Shown piece by piece: positions 45,419 to 54,093 of a stretch of 64,000 nt of DNA. Both the position numbers and the translations under genes were made by a program. Source of the DNA: JBBIWA01 sp037439425 (GTDB lineage: Bacteria; Acidobacteriota; Blastocatellia; RBC074); NCBI GenBank assembly GCA_037439425.1, contig JBBIWA010000017.1, positions 24,351-88,350 on the forward strand, given 5' to 3'. Below the pieces are notes generated by a model. The model was given only the letters and a program-made list of their open reading frames with translations. It had not been told where the DNA came from and searched no databases. Numbering within the stretch: position 1 is the stretch's first letter; each line of letters begins with the position of its first letter.

Positions 45419-46216
45419 TTATGGGTCTAATTCCTGAGCTCTGATTTCATCCAGCGCTGTGACGATCATTCCGGCGAGGATCTCAAAAGTGCGTTCACCT
45501 TCTTCAACCGTTGCTGCGGCGGGCGAACCGAAGTAAGCCTGATCGCAGCCGATCTCAGTGAAGCGGCGCGCGCCAGCGCGAATCGCCTGAGAGAGGCTGA
45601 TCAGCTTTGGAGCCAGCGCCAAGCGGATCTCATCGCGCACCAGCTCAGGCCGTGCGCGCAACACGAGCGAGCTCTCATATTGACCAGCGTGACAGGCTCC
45701 ACTGCGAAACTCTTCCGTCAGCATCTGCGCCCAGCGTCGCCGCGTCACATCGGGGAAGGCGATAGCGATGCCCGTTTGCGCTTTGACCTCGGCGCAGGCA
45801 GCGCGCAGCGTAGCGATGTGCGCCGGTTCCAGATGCGCGTTGGCAAGCGCAATTCGTTTGAATCCTTGATGAGTCAGCGAAAGACAAATATCGCGCACCA
45901 GCGCCGTTGCGGTCTCAGCCGCGATTGAAACGCTGCCTGTAAAGCCCTCGCTGAAATCGGTCACGCTGTAAGCCAGTGGCGGCAGCACTAAGGCCGTCTC
46001 ACCGCGCGCCGCAAGCTTCTCGGCTGCGCGAAAAGCGGCCTCTTCAGCGATGATCACATCGGTGCTGAGCGGCAGATGCGGGCCGTGCGCTTCAGTCGAA
46101 CCAACCGGTAAGATCAAAGCGCAGGGCGGTTGACGATCAACGAGATCGCGAAGCTCGGTCCAGGTGCGCTCAGCAAACCTGTGATTTGCAATTTGAGCTT
46201 TGAAATCCGGCTTCAT
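45419..46216 (-). CDS. Creatininase-family amidohydrolase
   Basis: 265 residues. The creatininase fold is shown by PVGSTEAHGPHLPLSTDVII (metal-binding Glu and His) near residue 39 and by NAHLEPAHIATLRA near 125. Known members hydrolyse creatinine, N-formyl intermediates in riboflavin/F420 synthesis, or mature mycofactocin (MftE). NAHLEP replaces the NGHGGN of typical creatininases and MftE, so the substrate may differ. Its ATG overlaps the stop of the ligase gene (ATGA), implying coupled translation. Confidence 0.85.
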   Translation of the reverse strand: MKPDFKAQIANHRFAERTWTELRDLVDRQPPCALILPVGSTEAHGPHLPLSTDVIIAEEAAFRAAEKLAARGETALVLPPLAYSVTDFSEGFTGSVSIAAETATALVRDICLSLTHQGFKRIALANAHLEPAHIATLRAACAEVKAQTGIAIAFPDVTRRRWAQMLTEEFRSGACHAGQYESSLVLRARPELVRDEIRLALAPKLISLSQAIRAGARRFTEIGCDQAYFGSPAAATVEEGERTFEILAGMIVTALDEIRAQELDP

Positions 46217-47748
46217 CGCAGACTCTTGCGATCAATCTTGCCGCGATCATTCTTGGGCAAGCTGTCAACAAAGACGATGCGGCGCGGATACTTGTGCATT
46301 GCCAGCCGCGATTTGACAAAATCCTGCAGCGCGCGCTCCAGTTCCGCGCTGGCGGTGAAGGCTCGATTGAGCATGATGAAGGCTTTGGTTTTGGTCAACC
46401 CATCTGCGTCCTGAAAACCAATCACCGCGCATTCGCGCACAGCTTCGTGCTCAAGCAAACAGTTTTCAACCTCAGTCGGTGAAACATACTGGCCGCTCAC
46501 TTTGAGCATCTCGTCCGTGCGCCCGCAATACCAGAAGTAACCCTCAGCATCGCGGATGAACTGATCGCCGGTAGTGCACCAATCGCCAGCAAAAGTCTCT
46601 TTTGATTTCTCGTGCGCCTGCCAGTAACAGAGAGCCGCCGAATCTCCTTTGATCCGCAACGTACCCATTTCACCCGGCGGCAACTCGCGCCCATCAGGCC
46701 CGACAATTTGCGCTTCATAACCGGGCACCAGTTTGCCGAGACAACCTTCGCGCACATCGCCGAAGCGATTCGAGATGTAGATATGAAACATCTCCGCCGA
46801 GCCGACACCATCCAGAATCTCGACGCCGAAAGTCTCCTTCCAGCGGCGATAAAGCTCCGGCGGCAACGCTTCGCCCGCTGAAATACAAACCCGCAAACTG
46901 CTCAGGTCATGCCTGGCTGCTTCAGGCACATTGAGCATGGCATTGATCATCGTCGGCACATTGGTGAGCACAGTCGGGCGGTGACGTGCAATCAGCTCGA
47001 AGATTTTTTCTGGCGTCGAGCGCTCTTCAAAGAGCACGGTCTCAGCTCCCACAGCAAACGGAAAGAGCAGATTCGTGCCCGTCGCATAGCCGAAGAAGAG
47101 TTTGGGCACCGACAGCGTCACATCATCCTGGCGCATCTGGAGCACCTGTTTGGCGTAGCATTCGGTATTGTAAGGCAGATCGTGTTGCAGATGAACAGCA
47201 GCTTTCGGGTTGCCCGTCGAGCCGGAAGTAAACAGCCAGATCGCCGGATCATCGCGATGCGTGTCAGCAGTTGTCAGTTCATCCGGCATCTGTGGTGCAA
47301 GCTGGTTGTAATGCGGAAAACCGTGTGACTGCTGCCCGACTACCAAAGCGTTTTTCAAGTATCGCGCGGCGGATAAAATCGGCCCCACTTTCTCAACCAC
47401 TGCTTCGTGAACAATAGCGACGCGGGCGCGCGTGTAGTCGAGATAGTAGGCGTAATCTTCTGTCGGCAGCAAAGGATTGACCATAGTAATCACAGCGCCG
47501 ATTTTGGCCGCGCCAAACCAGCAGGCGACAAACTCCGGAATATCAGGCAGAATAAAGAGCACGCGATCTTCAATCTCTGCGCCCAGCTCACGCAGCAGAT
47601 GGCCGGCGCGATTGGCCTGGCGCGCTACCTCAGCGTAGGTCAAACGCTCATCACCAAACCGCAGGCAAACTTTATCGCCTCGCCCGGCCTCGAGGTTATG
47701 ATTGAGGAAGTAATCAGCCATATTGAAACGTTCAGGGAAGGTGATCAT
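46213..47748 (-). CDS. Benzoate-CoA-ligase-type AMP-forming acyl-CoA synthetase
   Basis: 511 residues from ATG 47748, with AAAGGAGG 4 nt upstream; in-frame starts up to 47802 add unrelated residues. ANL-superfamily motifs: WLFTSGSTGNPKAAVH (P-loop) near 165, GVGSAEMFHIYISN near 315, WCTTGDQF near 400, and the C-terminal catalytic lysine in KNDRGKIDRK. The arrangement resembles benzoate/2-aminobenzoate-CoA ligases, which activate aromatic acids with ATP and CoA. First gene of the operon that also holds a creatininase-type gene and rsmI. Confidence 0.88.
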   Translation of the reverse strand: MITFPERFNMADYFLNHNLEAGRGDKVCLRFGDERLTYAEVARQANRAGHLLRELGAEIEDRVLFILPDIPEFVACWFGAAKIGAVITMVNPLLPTEDYAYYLDYTRARVAIVHEAVVEKVGPILSAARYLKNALVVGQQSHGFPHYNQLAPQMPDELTTADTHRDDPAIWLFTSGSTGNPKAAVHLQHDLPYNTECYAKQVLQMRQDDVTLSVPKLFFGYATGTNLLFPFAVGAETVLFEERSTPEKIFELIARHRPTVLTNVPTMINAMLNVPEAARHDLSSLRVCISAGEALPPELYRRWKETFGVEILDGVGSAEMFHIYISNRFGDVREGCLGKLVPGYEAQIVGPDGRELPPGEMGTLRIKGDSAALCYWQAHEKSKETFAGDWCTTGDQFIRDAEGYFWYCGRTDEMLKVSGQYVSPTEVENCLLEHEAVRECAVIGFQDADGLTKTKAFIMLNRAFTASAELERALQDFVKSRLAMHKYPRRIVFVDSLPKNDRGKIDRKSLR

Positions 47749-47899
47749 GCGGCCTCCTTTGCGATTCAGCGGCATTATAGCTCTCCGGCTGGCCCTCGTC
47801 ACCCGAGAGTCGGCTCAAGGAGCTTCTTTCTGGCCATCCACAAGCCGTTTAGTTGAGCTCGCGCGAGAAAAGCATTAGACTCACATCACGCCTGTGGAA

Positions 47900-48113
47900 C
47901 GAAGGAGTAGTTCAGGCTGTCGCGATAACGCGGGAGAGATAATGAGCCACAAGCTGCGAAGAGCCCAAAGATCATTTTCCTCTCTGACGCGGGAGAAATG
48001 ATGAAACCCTCACGAGCGCACGCTTGCGAGCGTGCTCGGTCTTCAGTAATGTCTTGCTTAACGAAGGCAGGCACGCAAGGATGCGTGCCTGCCCAGGATT
48101 TCTGGAGAAGGCA
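47900..48113 (+). repeat. Dispersed palindromic leader element, copy C
   Basis: Two GCGGGAGA boxes (near 47930 and 47989), the second followed by ATGATG at 47998/48001. Then CACGCTTGCGAGCGTG (48018-48033), TGCTTAACGAA, GCACGCAAGGATGCGTGC (48071-48088), CCCAGGATTTCTGGAGAAGG. The last segment is the ribosome-binding site of the gene at 48114. The remaining sequence between the ligase gene (start 47748) and 47900 has no gene. Confidence 0.75.
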
Positions 48114-48117
48114 ATGA
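47998..48117 (+). other. Possible leader ORF inside repeat copy C
   Basis: A 39-codon frame beginning ATGATGAAACCC directly after GGGAGAA, running through both palindromes and ending with TGA at 48115-48117. That stop overlaps the ATG of the following hydroxyacyl-CoA dehydrogenase gene (48114-48116) as ATGA. Basic, Cys/Arg-rich peptide. Whether it is translated is unknown. Confidence 0.35.
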
Positions 48118-50528
48118 ACTATCGCATCAACCGCGTGGTGGTGATTGGTGCAGGATCAATAGGCAGCGGTATTGCGGCCCACGTAGCAAACGCTGGCATT
48201 CCTGTCTATCTGCTTGACGTAGTGCCTGACAAATTGACTGCCGAAGAGCAGGCGCGCGGTCTGACGCTCGCCGCTCCGAGCGTGCGCAACCGGATCGCCA
48301 ACGCGAGTCTGGAACGCCTCAAAAAATCCAGCCCGCCTGCGTTCTTCACTCCATCTGTGGCTGAGTTGATCACGGTTGGCAACCTGGAAGACAACTTCGG
48401 CTGGGTGGCCGAAGGCGACTGGATCGTCGAAGCTATCATCGAAGAGCTGGACACCAAACGCCACTTGATGGCGCGCATTGACCAGGCGCGCAAATCTGAA
48501 AGCATCGTCAGCACCAGCACTTCGAGCCTGTCCATCAGCGCTCTCGCGGCTGACACTTCGGATGATTTCAAAGCCCATTTCATCGGCACGCACTTTTTCA
48601 ATCCTCCGCGCTATCTGAAGCTGTTGGAGCTTATCCCCACTGAAGACTCAAGTCCGGAGCTCGTCAAGTTCATGCAGCGATTTGCCGAACAGCGCCTGGG
48701 TAAAGGCGTGGTGATTTGCAAAGACACGCCCCATTTCATCGGCAATCGCCTCAGCTCGCTCAGTGGTGCGTTCGCCATAAGCTATGTGCTCGATCACGGC
48801 TACACGGTAGAAGAAGCGGATGAGATTCTGGGGCCGTTGATGGGACGCCCCAAGACCGCGCTGTTTCGCTTGATGGACCTGACCGGCCTTGACGTGGTGA
48901 CCACGCTGGTACGCAATCTCTACGATCTGATTCCGCATGACGAAAGCCGCGAAATACTGCGCCATCCCAAACTCTTCAAGCTCAAAGAGCAGCTGCTCGA
49001 ACGCGGGTGGATTGGCGAGAAAGCAGGTCAGGGTTTTTACCAGAAAGTAAAGAAAGGTGGCAGCACTGAGATTCTCTCGCTCGATCTGGAGAGGCTCGAA
49101 TACCGCCCACGCCGCGAGCCTGAGATTGCCTCGCTCAAGCAAGCTGCGGAGATCAGCTCGCTGCCGGAGCGGCTTCAATTTTTGATCGCACAAGATGACC
49201 GGGCAGGGCGGCTGGTGCGGCACGTGCTTTATCATCATCTCGCTTACACCTCGCGCCGCGTGCCTGAAATTTCTGATGACATCCTGAGCATTGACGCGGC
49301 CATGCGTTGGGGCTTCTCGCACGAGCTGGGGCCGTTTGAGCTGTGGGATGCGTTGGGCGTGAAGAAGACGACTGAGGCGATGGAAGCAGCGGGCATCACG
49401 GTTGCGCCCTGGGTTAAGGAGATGCTGGCGCAGGGGCACGAAAAATTCTACCTCTACGAGCGGGGGCAGTTGAGTTATTACGATCCCGCCACTCGCTCCT
49501 ATCGCTCGGCAAAGACCGATCCGGGTATTATCATCCTCGCAGACCGCAAAGCCGCTGGAGGCGTCGTTCGGGAAAACAAAGGCGCGAGCCTGATTGATCT
49601 CGGCGATGGCGTGGCGTGCCTGGAGTTTCATACTAAAATGAACACGCTCGACGAAGATATTGTCGAGATGGTGCGTGAAGCGCTGGCCGAAGTCGAAAGC
49701 AACTTCATTGGTCTGGTCATCGGCAATCAGGGGGAAGACTTTTCCGTTGGCGCCAATCTCGCCCAACTGCTCTATCTGATCGAGGCTGGAGCTTTTGATC
49801 AGATTGAGCGCCGCCTTCGCGCTGTGCAAGATGCCATGCAGGCTATTCGCTTTAGCTCGTCTCCCATCGTGGCAGCACCCTTTGGCCGCACACTCGGTGG
49901 CGGCGCTGAAGTAGCGATGGCCGCTGCGCGTATGGTGGCAGCGGCAGAGACTTACCTGGGGCTGGTCGAAGTCGGAGCTGGCCTGATTCCGGCTGCCGGC
50001 GGCTGCAAAGAGCTGGTGCGGCGCAACGTCTCGCCCGTGATGAAAGTTCCGGGCGTGGATCCGAATCCTTTTCTGCGCCAGGTGCTACAGCTCATCTCGA
50101 CGGGCAAGGTCAGCACCAGCGCAGCCGAAGCGCGCGAGTGGGGATTGATGGCCAGCACGGATCAGATCGTCATGAATGGCGACCGGATTATCGCCACAGC
50201 CAAACACATGGTGTTAGAATTGGATGCGGCCGGTTACACGCCACCAGCGCGCGGGGCGAATTGTTACGCGGCAGGCCGCCGCTCGGTGGCGGCGCTCAAA
50301 TCTTCCGTGCATCAGATGCTTCAGGGCGGCTTCATCACCCAATACGAGGCCAAACTTGCCGGCAAGATCGCTTATGTCATTTGCGGCGGCGATCTGACTT
50401 CGGCTCAATGGGTGAGCGAGCAATACTTGCTCGATCTGGAACGCGAAGCCTTCTTGAGTCTGTGCGGTGAAGCGCAAACCGTAGAACGCATTCGGTACCT
50501 GCTCAACACCGGGAAAGCGCTGAGGTAA
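48114..50528 (+). CDS. 3-hydroxyacyl-CoA dehydrogenase/enoyl-CoA hydratase fusion (FadN-like)
   Basis: 804 residues from ATG 48114, following CTGGAGAAGG. N-terminal NAD domain VVVIGAGSIGSGIAAHVANA near 8, HADH signature HFFNPPRYLKLLELIP near 155, a second HADH helical domain to about 470, and a C-terminal crotonase domain (FSVGANLAQLLYLIEAGAFD, FGRTLGGGAEVAMAAARMVA). Domain order dehydrogenase-then-hydratase matches FadN of Bacillus. It performs the two middle steps of fatty-acid beta-oxidation; a thiolase is not adjacent. Frames starting at 48024 read through the repeat and are not family-like. The next gene follows after 3 nt. Confidence 0.92.
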   Translation: MNYRINRVVVIGAGSIGSGIAAHVANAGIPVYLLDVVPDKLTAEEQARGLTLAAPSVRNRIANASLERLKKSSPPAFFTPSVAELITVGNLEDNFGWVAEGDWIVEAIIEELDTKRHLMARIDQARKSESIVSTSTSSLSISALAADTSDDFKAHFIGTHFFNPPRYLKLLELIPTEDSSPELVKFMQRFAEQRLGKGVVICKDTPHFIGNRLSSLSGAFAISYVLDHGYTVEEADEILGPLMGRPKTALFRLMDLTGLDVVTTLVRNLYDLIPHDESREILRHPKLFKLKEQLLERGWIGEKAGQGFYQKVKKGGSTEILSLDLERLEYRPRREPEIASLKQAAEISSLPERLQFLIAQDDRAGRLVRHVLYHHLAYTSRRVPEISDDILSIDAAMRWGFSHELGPFELWDALGVKKTTEAMEAAGITVAPWVKEMLAQGHEKFYLYERGQLSYYDPATRSYRSAKTDPGIIILADRKAAGGVVRENKGASLIDLGDGVACLEFHTKMNTLDEDIVEMVREALAEVESNFIGLVIGNQGEDFSVGANLAQLLYLIEAGAFDQIERRLRAVQDAMQAIRFSSSPIVAAPFGRTLGGGAEVAMAAARMVAAAETYLGLVEVGAGLIPAAGGCKELVRRNVSPVMKVPGVDPNPFLRQVLQLISTGKVSTSAAEAREWGLMASTDQIVMNGDRIIATAKHMVLELDAAGYTPPARGANCYAAGRRSVAALKSSVHQMLQGGFITQYEAKLAGKIAYVICGGDLTSAQWVSEQYLLDLEREAFLSLCGEAQTVERIRYLLNTGKALR

Positions 50529-50531
50529 GCT

Positions 50532-51710
50532 ATGCCACGCAATCTCCTTCTTCTCCTGATTCTACTTCTGGCCCTCACGCAGCAGACCATCACGCCTGAT
50601 GCTCGAACCGTTGATCAGCAAAGGGTAGAATCGCGCAGCCAGAGACCCGTTAAGCCATCCGAGCACGCAAACCCGGAATCAGATTTTGCGCGCTTGATCG
50701 AGCGTCTGTCGGAGCCGGGCGGATATTTCGACACTGACAATCTGATCTCAAACGAAGCTTCTTACTTGCATGTGCTCAGCAAGATGCGCGAGCTGAAGAT
50801 CAGCGGTGGAGCCTACATTGGCGTCGGGCCTGATCAGAACTTCTCTTACATCGCGCAAATTCGGCCGCGCCTCGCCTTTATCATTGATATTCGGCGCGAC
50901 AATCTGTTGCAACATTTCCTGTTCAAATCGCTGTTTGCGCTCTCGCGCAACCGGATTGAGTACCTCTGTCTCCTCTTCGGTAAGCCGGCTCCCGATAGAC
51001 TTGAGCAATGGAATCAGCGTAGCATCCAGCAACTGATCGAGTACATAGATCAGACCCCGACGCGGCGCGATCTGTTTGAAGCCACCCGGGAATTGCTTCA
51101 AACTAAAGCGCAGAGCTTCGGATTACCGCTTTCGGCTGCGGACCTGGAAACGATCGGCCGTATTCATGCCCACTTCTACAGTGGCGGACTCGATTTGCGC
51201 TTCACCAGCCGCAACCGTGCGCCGCGCTGGTACTACCCCACCTACCGCAATCTATTATTGGAGAGAGATTTGACTGGACGCCAGGCGAACTATCTGGCTA
51301 GCGAAGATGACTTCCAGTTCCTCAAGACGATCCAGGCGCGCGATCTGATTATCCCGGTGGTAGGCAATCTGGCGGGCAAGCATGCGCTGGCAGCCATCGG
51401 TCGTTACCTCACTGAGCGCGGCGAACGCGTTTCGGCCTTCTACACTTCAAACGTCGAGTATTACCTGATGCGCGAAGGCAGCTTCAATCAGTTCGCCGAG
51501 AACGTCAAGTTGCTGCCACGTGATGAACGCAGCGTGATCATTCGCAGCTTCTTCACCGGCTCCTTCGGTTACTCACATCCGCAATCAGTTCAGGGTTATT
51601 ACAGCACTCAACTGCTCCAGACCATAACCAGCCTGGTCAAGGAATACGAAAGTGGCGGTTATCAATCCTACTGGGACGTCGTCAACAAGCACGCGCTGGA
51701 GCTGCGGTAA
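50532..51710 (+). CDS. Exported protein of unknown function (LIC_10091-like)
   Basis: 392 residues. N-terminal signal-like segment LLLLLILLLALTQQ. The body has GGAYIGVGPDQNFSYIAQIR, LAFIIDIRRDNLLQHFLFKS and a late VSAFYTSNVEYYLMREG, features recalling the LIC_10091 group of uncharacterised proteins with a methyltransferase-like core; this resemblance is from memory and only moderate. Cotranscribed with the FadN-like gene (3-nt gap). A convergent Crp/Fnr gene lies downstream. Confidence 0.75.
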   Translation: MPRNLLLLLILLLALTQQTITPDARTVDQQRVESRSQRPVKPSEHANPESDFARLIERLSEPGGYFDTDNLISNEASYLHVLSKMRELKISGGAYIGVGPDQNFSYIAQIRPRLAFIIDIRRDNLLQHFLFKSLFALSRNRIEYLCLLFGKPAPDRLEQWNQRSIQQLIEYIDQTPTRRDLFEATRELLQTKAQSFGLPLSAADLETIGRIHAHFYSGGLDLRFTSRNRAPRWYYPTYRNLLLERDLTGRQANYLASEDDFQFLKTIQARDLIIPVVGNLAGKHALAAIGRYLTERGERVSAFYTSNVEYYLMREGSFNQFAENVKLLPRDERSVIIRSFFTGSFGYSHPQSVQGYYSTQLLQTITSLVKEYESGGYQSYWDVVNKHALELR

Positions 51711-51736
51711 GAGAAGGCGAGCTTACACTCTCTGGC

Positions 51737-52432
51737 TCAAACCTGGTCACCGGCATAAACTGCCAGCGCTTCTTCATCCAGGATCACCACGCGCCGCCCC
51801 TGCAGGCTGATTAGGCCATGCTGGCTGAGCCGAGCCAGCGCGCGCGATACCACCTCACGCACGGTGCCAATGTGAGCGGCGATCTGTTGATTGGTGAGCA
51901 CAAGCTGAAGTTCGATGCCAGTGGCGGTGCGCCTGCCACGAGAGCGCGCTTCTGCCAGCAACCAGCGCGCCAGTCGCTGGTCCACTTCCTGAAGAGAGAG
52001 CGCTTCGACCAGCTCGGCGCAGCGGCGCAGCCGCCCGGCCAGCAGTTTGAGCGCCGCCAAGGCAATCTGCGGGTGCTGCAAACACAACCGCTTCACATCG
52101 CGCTTATCAATGAAGAGAAGAAGCGTCTCTTCTTCAGCCGCCACCGTAGAAGGATAAGGCCGATCATCAAAGACAGGGAGTTCAGCAATGGTGGCCCCAG
52201 CGCGCTCGACGTGGATTACCTGCTCGCGCCCATCCAGTCCTTCACGATAGGCACGCACCGCACCTTCGACGATGACAAACAACCCACGCGCTTCCTCTCC
52301 AGCTACAAAAAGCACCTCGTTGCGCGCCAGACGGCGTTCGATGGCACGCTCGGCCAGGGCCTGCAACTCAACCTCGTTCAATTCCCCGAAGAGCGCTGTA
52401 CGGCGCAATGCTGTCAGCTTGTCGGCAACCAT
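51737..52432 (-). CDS. Crp/Fnr-family transcription regulator
   Basis: 231 residues. N-terminal cyclic-nucleotide-binding fold (ALFGELNEVELQALAERAIE, VIHVERAGATIAELPVFD) and C-terminal winged helix ending in TNQQIAAHIGTVREVVSRAL. The recognition helix carries E-x2-S-R, as in Fnr, rather than the R-E-x3-R of Crp. No N-terminal Cys cluster for an Fe-S centre, so oxygen sensing by that route is unlikely; haem-binding Dnr-type sensing of NO is a possibility given the neighbours. Start ATG 52432. Confidence 0.88.
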   Translation of the reverse strand: MVADKLTALRRTALFGELNEVELQALAERAIERRLARNEVLFVAGEEARGLFVIVEGAVRAYREGLDGREQVIHVERAGATIAELPVFDDRPYPSTVAAEEETLLLFIDKRDVKRLCLQHPQIALAALKLLAGRLRRCAELVEALSLQEVDQRLARWLLAEARSRGRRTATGIELQLVLTNQQIAAHIGTVREVVSRALARLSQHGLISLQGRRVVILDEEALAVYAGDQV

Positions 52433-52523
52433 CAAGCAGCATTCTCGCCCAATGGCTGTGCCCTATTCAAGCTCGCTTTACACCTGACGCACAGCTATCA
52501 AATTCTGCTCCTGACACTCAAAG

Positions 52524-53315
52524 CTACCGAAAGCTCAGCGTGACGAAGATCAAAAACATCAGCGAGTAGATGATCTCCAAGATTCCGGCGCGCGTCAGAT
52601 TGAGCTGGCGCGCCGGATTGAGCAACCCCCAGAATGCCCGGCCTAACGCTGGCGCGAAGGCGATCAAGGCGAAAAGATGCAGGCTCCCGGTGAAAGCTAG
52701 CAGCAGCAGCGAGACGAACAGAAAAGAGTGATAAAAAGCGCAGTGCTGCCAGACCCGACGCCGGTCTTGCTGCCGTTGCGGATGCAAACTGAGCACACGC
52801 AACTTGACGTAAAAGACACTGCTCGCAAAGTAAAGCGCGCTCAAAGCCCATAACCACAGAGCTGTGCTCTCCCAGACCCCACGCGCCACGTAATAAGCCG
52901 CTGGAGCTGTCAACGTCAAACCGCAAATGGCTAAAACCTCGCCCAAGATCGTGCGCTCTTCCAACCGCACTGCTTGCTTGCCATTGATGAGCAACAACAC
53001 GCCTCCGACCAGCGCTAGCGGCAGCAGCCAGAAGAGTTGCCAGCAGAAGAGCAACAACGCGCCGCCAAGCGCCGTTAGCCCAAGATAAATCGTCAGTAGT
53101 CTTCTTGCTCCTATTGCTTTGCGTCCCCGGCTCCGCGCGCGCCACCACACTAACAAAGATTCCCGCGAAATAAACAGCGCCGTGACCGATAAAAGTAACA
53201 GCCATAAACGCCCGGAGAGATCCCCAGCAACCAGCACCCCCAGCAGAAAAGGCACATAGAGCATCGCATAAGCGCCGTGCTCCTTCGGTAATCTCAACGT
53301 GGTCCGCCATCTCAT
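52524..53315 (-). CDS. YwiC-like integral membrane protein
   Basis: 263 residues with about eight hydrophobic helices. The N-terminal LPKEHGAYAMLYVPFLLGVL is the hallmark of the YwiC-like family, often found beside nitrate/NO respiration genes; its activity is unknown. It lies 15 nt after the hemerythrin gene and 90 bp before an Fnr-type regulator, all on the minus strand. A second overlapping frame (52498-53310) is less membrane-like and rejected. Confidence 0.85.
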   Translation of the reverse strand: MRWRTTLRLPKEHGAYAMLYVPFLLGVLVAGDLSGRLWLLLLSVTALFISRESLLVWWRARSRGRKAIGARRLLTIYLGLTALGGALLLFCWQLFWLLPLALVGGVLLLINGKQAVRLEERTILGEVLAICGLTLTAPAAYYVARGVWESTALWLWALSALYFASSVFYVKLRVLSLHPQRQQDRRRVWQHCAFYHSFLFVSLLLLAFTGSLHLFALIAFAPALGRAFWGLLNPARQLNLTRAGILEIIYSLMFLIFVTLSFR

Positions 53316-53330
53316 GACTTCACCACCAGA

Positions 53331-53792
53331 TTAAGAAGCAGGGACCAATTGCTTGAGCAACTGTTGCTTTTCTTGCTCAGTCGCCACCCGGTCAAGCGTA
53401 GGATACAAAATATTCTCCTCCCGCGCATCGTGATGTTGGACCAGACTCTTAAACATGGCTTCCTCATCCAACAGTTGGATGATCCGTCTGGTCAAATCCT
53501 CCGGTTGAGCTTGCAACTGTTGCAAGCTTTCATTGAAGCGCGCCAGCAGCTGAAGCATCCGCTGATGTTCACCCGTAAAGAATTCGACCGGCCCACCTGG
53601 GATCGGCCCAGCCCGCTGATAAATGGGTAGCAGCAACTCTTCCTCGACCTGCATATGCGCGCGCAACTCGCGCTCAAAAGTCCGCAGCCGCTCTAACGCT
53701 AACGCCAGATCGAGTTGGAGCAGCGCCGCTTGGTGCAATAAGAACAGTTCGTTCAAATGCTCGTGGGTCTTCAGTAAAGCCAGGAAACTCAT
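53331..53792 (-). CDS. Hemerythrin HHE-domain protein
   Basis: 153 residues; ATG 53792 follows GGAG by 8 nt. Di-iron four-helix bundle ligands are visible as LLKTHEHLNELF, VEEELLLPIYQ, FFTGEHQRMLQLL and LVQHHDAREENILYPTLD. Such proteins bind O2 or NO or act in iron handling. It is the first gene of a unit with ywiC-like and divergent from the Fe-S repair gene at 54094. Confidence 0.88.
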   Translation of the reverse strand: MSFLALLKTHEHLNELFLLHQAALLQLDLALALERLRTFERELRAHMQVEEELLLPIYQRAGPIPGGPVEFFTGEHQRMLQLLARFNESLQQLQAQPEDLTRRIIQLLDEEAMFKSLVQHHDAREENILYPTLDRVATEQEKQQLLKQLVPAS

Positions 53793-53907
53793 GATTCCAA
53801 CTCCGATAATTTATTCTTTCCGAGAGGCACTTTCACGGGCAAGCCCCGTTACGCTGGCGCGACCCGCTACCAGCCAGATTTCAACATCCTTCAAACCGGG
53901 CCGATAT

Positions 53908-53919
53908 GACTTATGTCAC
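53908..53919. promoter_or_regulatory. Candidate Fnr/Dnr-type operator
   Basis: Inverted repeat TGAC-TTAT-GTCA in the 301-bp divergent region between the hemerythrin and di-iron repair genes. Spacing matches Fnr-family half sites (consensus TTGAT-N4-ATCAA), but the outermost T is missing. A hairpin in the leader, 54030-54037 with 54056-54063 (CGCCGCAG/CTGCGGCG), precedes the SD of the repair gene. Confidence 0.3.
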
Positions 53920-54093
53920 TGCGCGCGGCATACCTCTCGGTTACATTCAATCCACATATTACAGGAGTCGCCACCTAATCGGTGGCGCTTTCTTGAAAGG
54001 TTGAAACCCAACTACGAGGTTACGCAGATCGCCGCAGCCTGTTTCTCTGCTTCGTCTGCGGCGTCTTCTTCGTAATTTCTGGTAAGGAGGCTT

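Noticed and set aside
48648..49829. 393-codon minus-strand frame inside the fadN-like gene
   Set aside because: Mirror of a GC-rich conserved coding region; composition unlike a protein.
52498..53310. Alternative 270-codon minus-strand frame overlapping the YwiC-like gene
   Set aside because: The frame at 52524-53315 encodes the conserved PKEHGA start and membrane helices; the alternative is Ala/Arg/Ser-rich and irregular.
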